A stretch of DNA of 64,000 nt, taken from NCBI GenBank assembly GCA_016748015.1, contig JAAOMT010000607.1:96017-160016 (forward strand), in the 5' to 3' direction. Each line of letters starts with the position of its first letter. Position 1 is the stretch's first letter. The notes under the pieces were generated by a model. That model was not told where the DNA came from and searched no databases. It saw nothing but the letters and a program-made list of their open reading frames with translations. The DNA comes from Geosiphon pyriformis. Lineage: Eukaryota > Glomeromycota > Glomeromycetes > Archaeosporales > Geosiphonaceae. Position numbers and translations under genes: made by a program. Shown here in pieces: positions 13,105-24,736 of this stretch.

Positions 13105-15141
13105 AGCCATGGCCATTAAATATCTTCTTCCCCTCAAAGAACAACATAATTTCGTATAATTATGTCTCATTCGCCAAATTACAACTCGTGTTTAGCAGCC
13201 TCGGATTCAGCAACCAGAACCTGAAAACAAAAAGTTGTACATATTCTTGCTCTCGTCAATAATTGATAGTTAACCCCCCTTTGCGTCGTAATCAGAATTT
13301 GAGAATTTGAAAGGTTTGAATCTTTTGTGAAGAACGTTCAATATTTTCTGTAGAAGGAAAATTAAACAGAGTTTAAGTATGCAACTTTTTTGGATTCACA
13401 TTTAATTACCAAAACATTTCAATCAACCTGGAATCAATGCCAACTTATTTCCAGTACAAATGAGTTGTTAAACATTTATTTGGAAAATTCATTATCAATA
13501 TGCTCAAATATTTGGTTTCTCCCTTTCTTCTTTTAAGACAAAAAGTTTTAGTTGTTTCTAAATCAATAAAATGAGGGAATTACGAAATTTAAATTAAAAT
13601 ACACATTTCAGAATTTAGGAGTAAAATAGTTTTTGTTTTTCGAGATTTAATTCTGACACTTTATTTCAGAGTAAAAACTTTACATACACAACAATAATGA
13701 AAAGTCTGAGATTGGGAAATTATTTAATTAAAAAAAAAATTTTCTCATCAATTCTTTCAAGAAATGTTCCTATTTTTTGTATCGAAAAGAGGTATCGAAA
13801 TATTTTCAAAAAATGAAATCATTGAAAAACTCTAAACATGACTTTGAAAAAAATGAATCAACTTTTGAGATCGTGGATTAAAAATTAAGGATATAATAAA
13901 TGTTATTTTAAAGTCTTAAACTAAAAATTTTAAAATACACAAGAAGAAAAGATAGGGTTAAAACTGATAAATTTCTTAATTTTTTTCTTTTACATTAGAA
14001 ATTTTTGGTTAAAACAACAAAATTTTTTACTGAATATAAATTTATTCTGATTTTTATTGTTAATTTGATTAAAAAATTCATTTGCAATATTTTAATCTAA
14101 AATCAATAATAAATCCTTAAAAAATTTTCCTTTTAGATGCATTTATTAACATTTTTTTTTCTCTAAATTGCTAATAATACTTCTTTTTGAGACAAATTAA
14201 ACATAATAATTTTGACATCTAATTTTTTAAAGAGATAAAAAATTAAAAAACTATCAAATCTAGACGCACTTTATTTTGAAAATTTTTATTTAAACAACTG
14301 AGAATTCTTTTATTCAAATCTAGCAGATAATTCATTCTATAATTTTATTTTGTTTGATATTTATTATTTTCGCTAATTTCTAAAAATATACAGTCTTAAT
14401 GAGATTTCAAATGGTTTAATTCTTGCAAAGTAACCATTTATTATTAATTCTCGATAAAAAGAATATTTTTTTATGGTTTGCATCATAAATTCTTTTGATA
14501 TAACTTGAATGCTTATAATTGTCATTTTTATAAATATTTCCATGATTGGATCCTTTTAAAATGAATCATAACAGCTCATAAAATTATTTCACCAAATAGA
14601 AAATTGTAACAAAAAAAGTAACTAATATATAAGTAAAATTGTTTTAATATACAATAAAATTAAACAAATCTAATTTAAACATTCACAACAAAAAAAATTA
14701 AAAACTGGTGAAATAAAATTATATTTGATATGTAAAAATAAAAGTAAAGAAAAATAAATTCTAAAATACTTGTATGAAATTCACAAAAATAATTTTTTGT
14801 TTTAATTAGAAATAACATTTCAATAATATAAAAATTAACATAATGTTGTTTTCAATTGAAAATTGTTAAAATTTAGTAAAAGAAAAACTTGGTTTTATAA
14901 TGTTAAATAATAAAAACTTTAAGTAAAGTAACAACTATTTATTTCAAGCACAAAATATATAATATTTAAAGAAAATTGCTATTTTCATATTTAATGTTAT
15001 AAATTTTTGGTATATTATTATTTAAATGTCAAATATTAACATTATTATACATGTAATAAAAAAATAAAACAGGTTAAACCAAAAACTCCATCTTATTTAT
15101 AAATATTTATACTTTTTTAACTTGTAAATTTGTTAGTTAAA
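13105..15141. other. AT-rich intergenic region
   Basis: No gene. Roughly 13500-15140 is close to 80% A+T with many poly-A/T runs. It separates the Sel1 gene from the first relic of the duplicated reductase segment. Confidence 0.7.
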
Positions 15142-15890
15142 ATGTTTTTTTTCTTCCAAGCAATCTTAAGGATATACCTCCATCCACAAAACCCAAAAAA
15201 TTGTATTTGATCTACTAACTACCCAAGCAGGGAGAATCGCTAATAGCGACCTAATATACCTGATTTAGCGCATTTTTGAAATTATCAGGAAGTTTTGTAG
15301 AACGTACTTCGCCACTATGAGCTGGGTTATCCAAGGCACGCATTGTTTCTTCAATTGAGGATCTATATTCCCAGCCCCGTAGGACCAAGAAGTCCATGAT
15401 GATCAAGTCTCTTTAATTGGAACGCCAGAATTATCAGTCGTCATTCTTCAAATTCGTTGCTGTTATAAAAAGTAAACCACAAAAGATGAAAGTTAGTCAA
15501 AGGGTTTGGTAAAGTTTTGTCTCTTTCTTTCTTATATTATACATTAATTTTCAAAAAACCCTCTCAGGAAACATTTTTTCCGGGTCCAAAATAAAAATTT
15601 TGCTCAAACTAACAATCGCTTTACATATCCAATTTAACCAATATGCTTTTGATATCTTAAAGCTATATTTCCAATACTGAGATTTAGATTTTAAATAAGC
15701 GGATTCTATGTTTGTTTGTTTGTTTTTCGTAGTAATAGTTAGACGTATTTAACTGGTTTGAATTGGGTATAATTTTATTCTATACGAAATTTTTGTATTA
15801 TTAACCAAATAAAGATAAAAATTCGCGTAATTATTTACATTTATATATTTTATAACTCAAAAAATTCCCTATATAAAAGACCCTAACCTA
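15142..15890 (-). pseudogene. internally deleted aldo/keto reductase copy (copy C)
   Basis: An inverted relic of the gene at 22579-24662. From right to left it carries the promoter-side flank (15480-15890, including GGGTATAATTTTATTC at about 15764-15780), the start of exon 1 (GLDHH-like, 15386-15450), then an abrupt jump into the middle of exon 7 (RSSIEETMRALD-like), intron 7 and exon 8 to AAGGATATACCTCC at 15171. Exons 2-6 and their introns are missing. The junction CGGGGCT/GGGAAT at about 15374-15384 shares only two bases with both parents, as in end-joining. No reading frame survives. The flank also matches the region left of the intact gene around 22065-22220, so the copied unit was larger than the gene. 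Confidence 0.85.
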
Positions 15891-16018
15891 TACACAAGAG
15901 CTTTCCCCGAGTTTACACCAATTTTTATGAGCGTTTAGTATAATGGACCTGGATGCTCATGCAGTGAAGATTTTTCAAAAATAAAGAAAACTCGATAATT
16001 TGCTGATGATTACAAGAG

Positions 16019-16114
16019 CAATGTGATTGTGTAGCAACTTCTGAGTTTGATTATTTCGACATTAAATCTCAGATATATTACCCAATAGTATTTAAATATT
16101 TACCGAACCAAAGG
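16019..16114 (+). pseudogene. relic of lipase exon 3 (C-terminal part)
   Basis: About 96 bp roughly 80% identical to the minus-strand lipase exon at 19720-19815. The translation CDCVATSEFDYFDIKSQIY corresponds to CDCVATSESDYFENKPQIY in the lipase. No other lipase exon is detectable next to it. Its position beside reductase copy C, in opposite orientation to it, mirrors lipase and reductase at 19.5-24.7 kb, so the two relics are parts of one inverted, internally deleted segmental copy. Confidence 0.8.
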
Positions 16115-16275
16115 AAATTTTGATTAGTGCTATAGTTCGATTGAGAAGTGTGAGGCTTTGCATCAATGGTGATCCCAATCTGTTTCTGCACTGATTCTGT
16201 GATTTTAACATAGGTTCCATAGACAATATATAGTAGACCAATAGTTAATCAAAATTGAACAAAGTAAAACATTCA

Positions 16276-16794
16276 ATGATAACATTTCCATTTTCGAAAT
16301 TTTCAAAATCTCCAACTCAATCTAAGGCTAATTCACCAAGGGAATCACCTGTAATAACATTCGCAGCCCATTTTCCAGATATCAACGCGATTTATGGTGT
16401 CCAATTTGAGCATTATCTTCCCTTGACCTCGAACTACATCATTTTTTCACCAAATCGTTCCCTCTCCGATCTTATATTTTCAATTAATTTTTATCCTCAA
16501 AATTCTTCCGAATGGGTAAATTTCGACGAAACTTTACGAAAATTTAGTGGTTTGCCACCCAAAGACGCGGTTAATAATACAACCGTTTTTATAAACGTTG
16601 AAGATTTTTTACAAGAAAGGAATAACACGAGTTCAATTATGCATATATTAGTATCTAATGTGCCAAGAGGAAAAATTGAGGTTCCTGAGAAGGTTATTGC
16701 GGTTTTGGTGGCATTTATAGTTATGATATTATTGGGGGTCTTCGTTTCTTTTGTGTTTGTCATGTTAAAAAAGTGGCTTGATCGTTCCAATTGA
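16276..16794 (+). CDS. cadherin-like (CADG/Axl2-type) single-pass membrane protein, possibly partial
   Basis: 172 codons from the ATG at 16276; the frame opens seven codons earlier without an ATG. Residues 25-125 resemble a dystroglycan-type cadherin-like domain: FEHYLPLTSNYIIF, then WVNFDETLRKFSGLPP, matching the family signature W-x-x-F-D-x-x-x-R-x-F-S-G-x-P-P, and several N-glycosylation sites (NNTT, NNTS). Residues 140-165 are a strong membrane helix (VIAVLVAFIVMILLGVFVSF) followed by a short basic tail, so the domain would face outside. No signal peptide is visible at the chosen start, so a 5' exon may be missing, or the gene is truncated by the rearrangement that left the lipase relic just upstream. 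In fungi the related Axl2 marks the bud site; no such role can be claimed here. Confidence 0.5.
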   Translation: MITFPFSKFSKSPTQSKANSPRESPVITFAAHFPDINAIYGVQFEHYLPLTSNYIIFSPNRSLSDLIFSINFYPQNSSEWVNFDETLRKFSGLPPKDAVNNTTVFINVEDFLQERNNTSSIMHILVSNVPRGKIEVPEKVIAVLVAFIVMILLGVFVSFVFVMLKKWLDRSN

Positions 16795-17383
16795 TAATTG
16801 CATGTATTTCTTTTTTTTGAACATTATTAAAAATCTAGCAAGACTGCTCTTACACACGAATTATCAACGAATCCTATTAATTTACTTTCTAATGTATAAC
16901 GCACATACACCAAAGTTAAGAGGAAAACCTTTCATATAATTATGTTCTCTTATCCCTATGATTTTCGAATAGCTCAAAACAAATTCAAAACAGTGTATCG
17001 CAACCCGAAAATAATCTTTTTAATCAAAGATTTTTTATCCAAGAACAATTTTAATTACTTGTGTAGAAAAAAAATCTTGTTCAAAATATGGTAATTCAAA
17101 GCAGAATGACTTTCAGGTAATTTTTGACTTGGCTAGATAAATATTCAAGTCCAATAATTTGCGAAATATTTAGCCTATTACACTTATCAGTATTAGCCAC
17201 TATTTCTTAAAAATGAGAAAAGGTTTGTGAATTTGCCTTTAGTTTACAAAGACCAATATTTATTGGGATAAAAGTTTCTTCACATAGATCATTAGTATGA
17301 TCTTTTCAATGGGAAGCACAGAAGCGATTGTTACAATCAATTACAACTTCAAAATAAACCAGCTATTTGAGCTCATATCATGA
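16795..17383. other. intergenic region
   Basis: Convergent spacer between the cadherin-like gene and the Arg-rich gene. I see no gene or repeat in it. Confidence 0.6.
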
Positions 17384-17860
17384 TCAATCTTCCGTCGGTT
17401 TAACATCCATCTGATAAAAACTAGCTGTTTGTGTAATCATCTCAGGCTCCATAGGTAGTGCTGGTGGTTTTCGTCGTCGTTGTCGCTGTTGCCTTCGTCT
17501 AGTTCTCAATATTTGCCGTCTTCGTCTGGTTAGCTGTCTACGGCGACGCCTTAACTGACTACGACGTCTCTTTCTTTCGTTTATTCGTTCTTGATCTTGC
17601 GTAGTTTTCACTGAACTCAAAATTTGTGATTGAATCACATAAGTCGGTCCAAGAAAGCGATCATGAGAGGAAAATTTTTCTAGTAATAGTTCTCGTGAAA
17701 AATAAGTCAAAGTTGGCAAATATTCTTTTTCGCTTAAGGCTTTAGGATAAAATTTTGCCAAAGTTTGATCATTAGTGCGCGCTGTTGCAAAGAAATATTC
17801 ATTTAGAATCAATGGAAACAAGTAAAGCAATAAGCCCAATTTGAAGATGCGGTAAGTCAT
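17384..17860 (-). CDS. secreted arginine-rich small protein, 158 aa
   Basis: Single exon, ATG at 17858-17860, stop at 17384-17386. Residues 1-28 form a classical signal peptide: a basic start (MTYR), a hydrophobic core (LGLLLYLFPLIL) and a plausible cleavage after FATA. Residues 29-93 are ordinary in composition. Residues 94-131 are a dense basic tract of repeated RRRR blocks separated by Gln, Leu or Ile (RRRRRQLTRRRRQILRTRRR), followed by an acidic/Pro tail. The tract offers several dibasic sites for a Kex2-like protease and would also act as a nuclear or nucleolar localisation signal if the protein entered a cell. I do not recognise a family. The CGT/CGA-rich codons stand out from the AT-rich flanks. 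A secreted effector-like protein is a hypothesis from architecture only. Confidence 0.6.
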   Translation of the reverse strand: MTYRIFKLGLLLYLFPLILNEYFFATARTNDQTLAKFYPKALSEKEYLPTLTYFSRELLLEKFSSHDRFLGPTYVIQSQILSSVKTTQDQERINERKRRRSQLRRRRRQLTRRRRQILRTRRRQQRQRRRKPPALPMEPEMITQTASFYQMDVKPTED

Positions 17861-19515
17861 ATTCTAAATTGGAAAGTTTATGGTTTTTTTTTTGCAATAA
17901 TTCTCTCTTAAAAACCTTTGATATTTATAGAAGTTAAACTTAAATTCTTTAAACATTTTCTATTTAAACATTTCCATAAGTAAAATCATATACTTAATCA
18001 TCATCGGTGGCAAAAGAACAAACCAATCAGGAGCAAAGCATAAACTTTGTTTATGTAAAACAAATACGTAAATCTAGTTATTGTACAAAATAGACCTATA
18101 TTTTACTTAATGAATTTTTAAAATTGGAGCGATTTGTATCCCATAAATCGTTGAAATCACATTTCTCAAACTAATTTTTTTTCAATTGAAGCCGCTTAGT
18201 TCTGATGAGGGTTTTTCGAAAACTAGTTTCAATTTTTGATAATGAGAAAATTGTCTAGAATCTCAAGAAGGCTATCAGATTGTAAATATTTAAAAAAAAT
18301 AAAATTAATAAATTCAAAAGCCTAAAATGGGTCCATTTTCTTGCCTCTTGTAATTCCTTCATCCTCATTGAAATCTATTCAAGATTTTACATTACTAATA
18401 CCATCATCGTTTAAATAGAGTGTAACTGTAAAATCCGTATAACGTTATCTTTTTTTCTAGAATAAGTTACATTTTGAATGCTTATAAGCTAATTCTATGA
18501 AAAGTTATAAAATTTGAGCCTTTTACTGGTTCAGCCTGTAATAAAATACTAAATTTTGAAAGCTCTTTAAATATATATATATATATATTGTTGTGAGTAA
18601 TGCTTTTTTTGTTAATATGTTCATTTACAGTTTGTGGGGTTTAAAACAATAGGCTATGAGACTTAGTGGGTGCAAATTTCTAAAAATAGGAGCTACTTTT
18701 CAATCCCTTGTATTATTTGAACATTTTATAATTTCCAGAAATATATAATATTTTTATTTTCAAAAAACTAAATTCGATCCTAAAAATCTATTTATCCTTT
18801 TCTGGCAATGAGTCCTATTTTTGTTTGTGCCGAAGAAATATTTAAGCGATGTGTTATTTTGATAAAATAACATATTTTTATGATGCTATTTCTCTATTTG
18901 AAGTAATAAATTCTGGCTTTCTGATTTATTTCTCTTCAAATAAATTATTTAATTGCTCCCAGTATAACTGACATTGTCTTTAATTTAATTTAACAAGCTT
19001 TTTTTTAGTTCTAACTTTGAACTTTTCCCGCTCGAAAGTTTAAACTATGAAATTTTCTATTTTGATTAGAAATATTTTCTTTGTTGTGAAAATCCGATCC
19101 ATCTATTCTAATCTTTGATGAATAGAAGAGAATTTTAGTAATTTGAAGCTTCCTTTTTTTTAAATGAAGTAAGAATAATTTTTCATTAATAAAAAAATAT
19201 CATTCGTAAGGATAAATATAATTTTAAAAGTAGCGAAAAATTGATTTTAATAAATTAAATTCAAATAGACAGTAAATCAATTGTCAAAAGTTTGTGAAGA
19301 AATAATTTAATGGCAGAAATATATATTAATTTTTGAGTCATTTAATTTTATGAAAATTTCAAAAAATTCGATAAAAATCTAATGTTCACTTGAGAAATTC
19401 AATCTTCTTCAAACTAAATCATTTGAAAATTCTAATTAATTATTGAGCACTGGATTTATTTGAATTTCAATTCTTTTCTATATTTTAAATTAATTCATAA
19501 AATTCTTAATATATT
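17861..19515. other. intergenic region with (AT)n microsatellite
   Basis: AT-rich, no gene. It holds an (AT)n run at about 18571-18590. The sequence is bounded by the divergent start of the Arg-rich gene and the 3' end of the lipase gene. Confidence 0.6.
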
Positions 19516-20691
19516 TCATGAAGAGCATTTTCCAATTGTGAACCCAAAATATGGCCCTAGATGATCATTGAACTTTCTTATAGGCCTCTTCGTGATGGCT
19601 CGTCTTGATTTCCATTGTAAATTGCATTTCTTGATATGATATAAAAAAAGTAAATATTTAGCTTATTAACTAGCTAAAATGAAACCTTCATATACATACT
19701 TTATTCTCAGATAGCCCTTGTTTTGGAAAACATTTTAATACTGTAGGGTATATCTGAGGTTTATTTTCGAAATAATCAGATTCAGAAGTTGCTACACAAT
19801 CACATAGTTTTTGTAATGGAATCCAGTATTCGGGAAAAAATTGAATGTACGGATCGCTTTCTAAAGCGTTTCTTGGATAGCTTGGGACCCAATCATCAGC
19901 ATGTGTGACACGATATATGCTTATTTTGTTGTTAACAAATAAGATAAATTTTACGTTTCCTATTCTTGGTTGCCCGAATGTTATCACATATGGCATAGTA
20001 TTATGCTTAATTGCAAATGCGAGAGCAGCAAATACTGCATAAACTAGAGGAAATTTATAAAGAGTTAAATAATTTTGTATTATTACATTTTCTTTAAAAG
20101 GAAATATGAAAATGTTTTGATATAATAGAAAAAAAATTGTTCAACATACTACCACCATTACCAAATCCAACAAACGCAAAGTTATCTTTAGCAAGATGAA
20201 AAATTTTATCTTTCTCGATTTCTTTCATTCTTTCCCAAAAAGCTTTTTGTTGACGCATCCATCTCTTATAAAAATATTGAACCACTTTGCGACCTTTCAA
20301 ATCAACTCCCTCGATATACTCTACACTGAGCCATTGATACTGTACCCATAGGGCATAAGCAAGCTCCGGTGCTTCAAAAGTGACCACATTCTTTATCAAG
20401 AGATTATTATTATCAACTGGTTTTAATTTTTTCGGCAAACTAACTTTTTTAAAATTTTTAAATCTAAATAAAAATTCAAAAAATTAATCAAACTGCAACT
20501 GTTTTTAAGAGAACACTTTTACCGAAATGATTGCGAATGAGTTGCCATTTCAATTTCTTGTTTTGTTTTGTGCAAGATAGCTCATGGACTTTAAAGGCCA
20601 TGTAAGATAGGAACTGAAGAGTTTGAGTGTCAAATAAGACTTCTCTTTCTTTTTTCATCAAGCTTCTTTTTCCTTTATTTGATATATTCAT
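19516..20691 (-). CDS. class-3 lipase-like protein, 4 exons, 306 aa, nucleophile Ser replaced by Gly
   Basis: Exons on the minus strand are 20523-20691, 20150-20443, 19700-20043 and 19516-19629. The introns (79, 106 and 70 bp) have GT..AG ends, and the exon lengths sum to 307 codons in one frame. The alpha/beta-hydrolase landmarks come in family order: DTQTLQFLSYMAFKVHE near the N-terminus, VGFGNGG where active lipases have GHSLGG, then IYAVFAALAFA across intron 2, TFGQPRIGN, YRVTHADDWVP with the catalytic Asp, EYWI, and NDHLGPYFG with the catalytic His in exon 4. Length is normal for fungal class-3 lipases. The elbow reads G-F-G-N-G-G, so the catalytic serine is a glycine. Unless another residue substitutes, ester hydrolysis should be lost, leaving a lipid-binding or regulatory role. 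No signal peptide is seen. The splice sites of intron 1 are the least certain. Confidence 0.85.
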
Positions 20692-22219
20692 TGGTTGGTA
20701 GGTTTGGTAAGGAATCTTTTATTTTTTGGAAAAATAATAAAATTGAATTCTTTGAAATTGAAATTGTGACTCGATAAATTAAATTTTCTTAATAACCTTT
20801 GTGTGAAATTTGTAATCATGATTTCCCAGGAAATATTGCTCATCGATTCTTATCCGGGCGAAAATAATAATTAGCCATGAAAAACATATTGTAAAAGTAA
20901 ATCTCAAAAAGTTCATGTAAAAAAAATGGGTTTCCAATAATAAAAATTTTTTTTTCAAGATTATTAGAATTTTAGTAAAAAATTATGCTTTAGGTTTTGT
21001 TACGGGGGAAAGTTAAAGTCTCCTAGCTAAAATTTATCAAAGGAGAATCTATTTTTGTTATATTTTTTAGATCAGCTAATTATTTAGTGATATTTGAAAA
21101 GACTCTAGGTCTTATTATTTCTCATTTACTATCAATTCAAAATGGTAACTAATCCTTAATTTGCCAAATATACAATTAAAGAATCTTGTTCTTTTTTAGA
21201 ATATCAATATTTTCATTTCATATAATTACAACAAATAAATGCTAAATTTAGTAAAGTATTCAAAAATCCTACTCGAGGCCAATCTTATCCATATTTCAAA
21301 AAATAATTTGATATTCAATTCTTTCACATAGCTTCCTTAAAAGCTTAATAGAAATAAAAAAATTAGTGTGATCATTCTGAACAATTTATAGGATTATTGA
21401 AAGTTTTTCCTCCAATCTTAACTCAATATAGTCCCTCTTGAAGGTAATCCCTCCTAGATATAAATCTCTCAACTATTAAGTATCTATAATCCAATTTCGC
21501 GCTACATTTGCCTCGAATAGAGCTATTTCTATAGAAATTATTAACGATTAAATATTCGATTCCCCCAAATGAAACGTGATCCCAATTAAGTCAAAGGGAG
21601 CTTTCTCAGAATAAAGTTTAATTTTTTAGCATTGCATGAAAATCAAAGGAAATATTTGTTATCTATTTTTATTCATGAAAATTAAATTAACCAAAAAATA
21701 GAGAAAACATGCAAAAGTATTAATTCCTCTAAAATTAGTAGAATCTAGAACATTTAAAAAAATCTTTTATATTGGAGCTCTCTATTAAGCAGGAATTATT
21801 GAAGAAATAAATCATAATAAAACTATGCAATATATTAGAACACTATTTTTTCATAATCAGTTTGTTCAAAAATTATTAACTAAAGATGCTAACCTCTAAC
21901 ATTTGAATATAAGTTTAAATCGGAAATATAAGTCAGATAAATAACCAAAATGAAGCTGTCTTGTTGAGCCCTTGTTATTTGTATTCATATTTAGCTTTTC
22001 AACCCTATTCCAACAGCTTTAAAGTCATTGATTTAGAGGAAATTCCTTATATTTCTTATCAAAGCACTATAATCCTATATAGAGGGTCTTTATTTAGGTT
22101 ATAATATATATATATGATTAAAGCTTTTTACACGAATTTTTCCAATTTTATTATCTTAAATTATGAAATTTCTTTATTTGATTAATCAATCCGAAAGTTT
22201 TTATATTATTTTCGCGTAG
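20692..22219. repeat. intergenic region; left copy of a 1-kb segmental direct repeat
   Basis: From about 21120 (TCTCATTTACTATCAATTCA) to 22085 this sequence is repeated in the same orientation at 38836-39756 plus 40595-40910, with many substitutions and small indels. This copy keeps the uninterrupted site (GAAGCTGTCTTGTTGAG, about 21953) into which the Tc1/mariner element inserted in the other copy. No coding potential is visible. It is the upstream flank of reductase copy A. Confidence 0.8.
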
Positions 22220-24736
22220 GAATAAAATTATACCCAATGCAAGCAGTGAACAATATCTGACTGTTACAACAGTAAAAAAACAAATAGAATATATGCGTCA
22301 TACTCTTATTAAAATCTATATTCTATTATTGGAAACATATTGGTGAAATTGGATATGTTCAGCGATTGTAGTTTTGAACAAAATTTTCATTTTAGCCGGT
22401 AGATTTCAGACCCGGATAACAAATCTCAATTGGTGTAAATAAGAGATTAGGAATAATTGTTTTTCCTGATAAGATCTTTTGATTATTAATGTATGATGTA
22501 AGCAGAAAGAGGCAAAGCCTTTTAACTGGCTTTCTTCTTTTTTGTGATTTTTTTTAGAACATCAACGAATTTTGAAGAATGACGACTGATACTTCTAACG
22601 TTCCCAAATTAAAGGGACTTGATCATCATGTACTTCTTGGTTCTACGGGGCTACGTGTTTCACCGTTATGTTTAGGCACTGGGGTAGGCACCTTTTGTGA
22701 TTATCGAAACTATTGACTGCACAAGCTAATTACCAATTTTTCGTTAACCATCTAAGACTTTTGGTGAAGAGTGGGTAAATAAAAGTTATTTATTCTCCAT
22801 TATTGAAAAATCCATTTCAATTGTTCAATGCTGGACACTGCGTTTTATTTTAGGGCATTGGCTCCAATTTTGAAGAATCTAAGAAAGTTTTTGACTACTA
22901 TTATGAAAAAGGAGGGAATTTTATCGGTAAGAAGCTAATCAAATAATGTGGCCAGTACAGAGTAAATAAGATAATTTAATTGCCTATTTTTTCCGTCAAA
23001 AAGATACAGGGAATATTTATAACCAGGGCTCGGTATTTTCAACTTTTTGAATGATTAAATGCGCAGACTAAAACTTAATAAAAATATTTATCTATACAGA
23101 GCGAAAAGTTTCTTGGCGAATTAATCTCTGATAAACGTTCAGAAATCATTTTAGCTACCAAGTATACGTGTAATAATTTTTCCTACACCGATACATAGAT
23201 GATATTAAAGTTATCGGGTATAGTTGCCAATTAAGATGCAATCTTATTAATTGAAGGTAATCCTAGCGCTGGGGGTCTTTTGAATGGCCAACTAAAGTAC
23301 AATCCCAATGCAGGTAAGATTACATTCTGAAATGAATATTAATTAAGATGGTAGAAATTAACTGACTGAAATAAATTTCTTATGTATTGACTTCAGGTGG
23401 TAATCACCGGAAAAGCCTTGTGGAAAACCTTGACGCCAGTTTAAAAAGGCTAGGCACAGGCTATGTCGATATTCTCTACGTCCATGCCTGGGAATTCAGA
23501 TCCTCAATTCAAGAAACAATGCGTGCCTTAGATGATGCAGTCCGTAGTGGCAAGGTGTGTTCTACCATACTTTGTGGTAATTTCAAAAATGGGAAGCTAA
23601 GAGATGTTCTTGACTGCCCTAAATTAGGTATATTATGTCGCAATTAGCGACGCTCCTGCTTGGGTAGTTAGTAAATCAAATACAATTGCTGAGTTTCGTG
23701 GATGGAGGTATATCCTTAAGATTCCTTTGAAGAAAAGAAAAACTTTTTCAAAAAAAACATAAGTCAATTTCATTCTGGAATTTTAGTCCATACATTGCCC
23801 TTCAAACACGATACAATTTATTGGACCGAAGTTTTGAACAAGAGCTGCAGCCAGCAAGTGCCGACCAGAATGTAAGCTTCTTTCAAATTTTCCAGTTCAA
23901 TGGATAAATTCAAAAATACTCAAGTCTAATTATATAATTTCTTCTAAAGCTTGCTGTTATTCCATGGGGTTGTATCGCAGAAGGGTAGGACATAGCAGTT
24001 TTTATGTACTATTTAAGTTATAAGCGAGATGTTTTCCCATTCTCTCATTTGATAGGTTTCTAACTGGGAAATACACTAAAGAAAGTCTTGCCTCAAAAAA
24101 AGGTGAGCAAGGTGGCAGAAATGGAAGCAATATCAAGCACGGCAATATTGCTCATAATTGGGAAATTTTGGAAACTGTAAAAGAAATTGCTGCTGAAACT
24201 GGCAAAAGCCCAGCACAAGTTAAGATCTTAAAAGAAACTTTGAAAGTTATTTTATTGCAATACTTCGTTTTAGTAAATACAAAATTTGGACAAATTATTT
24301 ATCTATATCAGGTCTCAATAAATTGGATCTCCCAAAAACCGAGTATTACCTCACCCCTCATTGGAGCACGTAACGTCAAGCAGCTTGAAGAAAACATTCA
24401 ATCGTTGGACTTCAAGTAAAGATTTTCACCATTAAACCATAACGTTAATTCAATTGCAATTAATTACAAGAAACTATATCTTTGAATAACATTCACTAGG
24501 CTCACATCAGAACAAATGAAACGCCTTGATGATATTTCTGCTCCTCAGAACTTAGCGTTCCCATATGGACATGGACAACTTTTTGAAATGCTTATCGGCC
24601 CTAAGATTGAAGTGCCGAAAAAGTTTGAGCCAATTTTTCATATTAAAAAATTCGGGGAATAATGAAAAAGAAATTAGTCTTTCAGGTTTGTTATATTGAT
24701 TCTATATTGATATTAAACTTGGCCACATTTACTGGC
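22220..24736. repeat. left arm of 2.5-kb inverted repeat
   Basis: This arm is matched in reverse complement by 26816-29201. The spacer is 24737-26815. The homology starts at GAATAAAATTATACCCAATG and ends at CCACATTTACTGGC. The half next to the spacer (24052-24736) is identical to the other arm by eye, introns included. The distal half, holding the promoter and exons 1-6, carries frequent substitutions and small indels. Confidence 0.9.
22579..24662 (+). CDS. aldo/keto reductase, 13 exons, 379 aa (copy A)
   Basis: NADPH-dependent reductase of aldehydes or ketones, aryl-alcohol dehydrogenase-like branch. Exons: 22579-22683, 22757-22774, 22854-22926, 23004-23032, 23100-23169, 23257-23313, 23397-23554, 23628-23707, 23787-23871, 23950-23984, 24056-24218, 24312-24415 and 24500-24662. 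All introns are GT..AG and the exons sum to 380 codons. Landmarks in order are LLGSTGLRVSPLCLG, FGEEW, FEESKKVFDYYYEKGGNFID, NIYNQGS, LATKYT, YVHAWEF, AISDAPAWVVSKSNTIAEFRGW, YIALQTRYNLLDRSFE, IPWG, FLTGKYT and PLIGARNVKQLEENI. The catalytic tetrad Asp (NFID), Tyr (NIY), Lys (ATKYT) and His (YVHAW) is present. Compared with copy B it has Gly for Met at the end of exon 1, and DTGNIYNQG instead of DTANIYTQG. The 18-bp exon 2 and the exon 5/6 boundary are the least certain. Substrate unknown. Confidence 0.88.

Noticed and set aside
16497-16790. 97-codon minus-strand frame
   Set aside because: Shadow of the cadherin-like frame on the other strand; no motif of its own.
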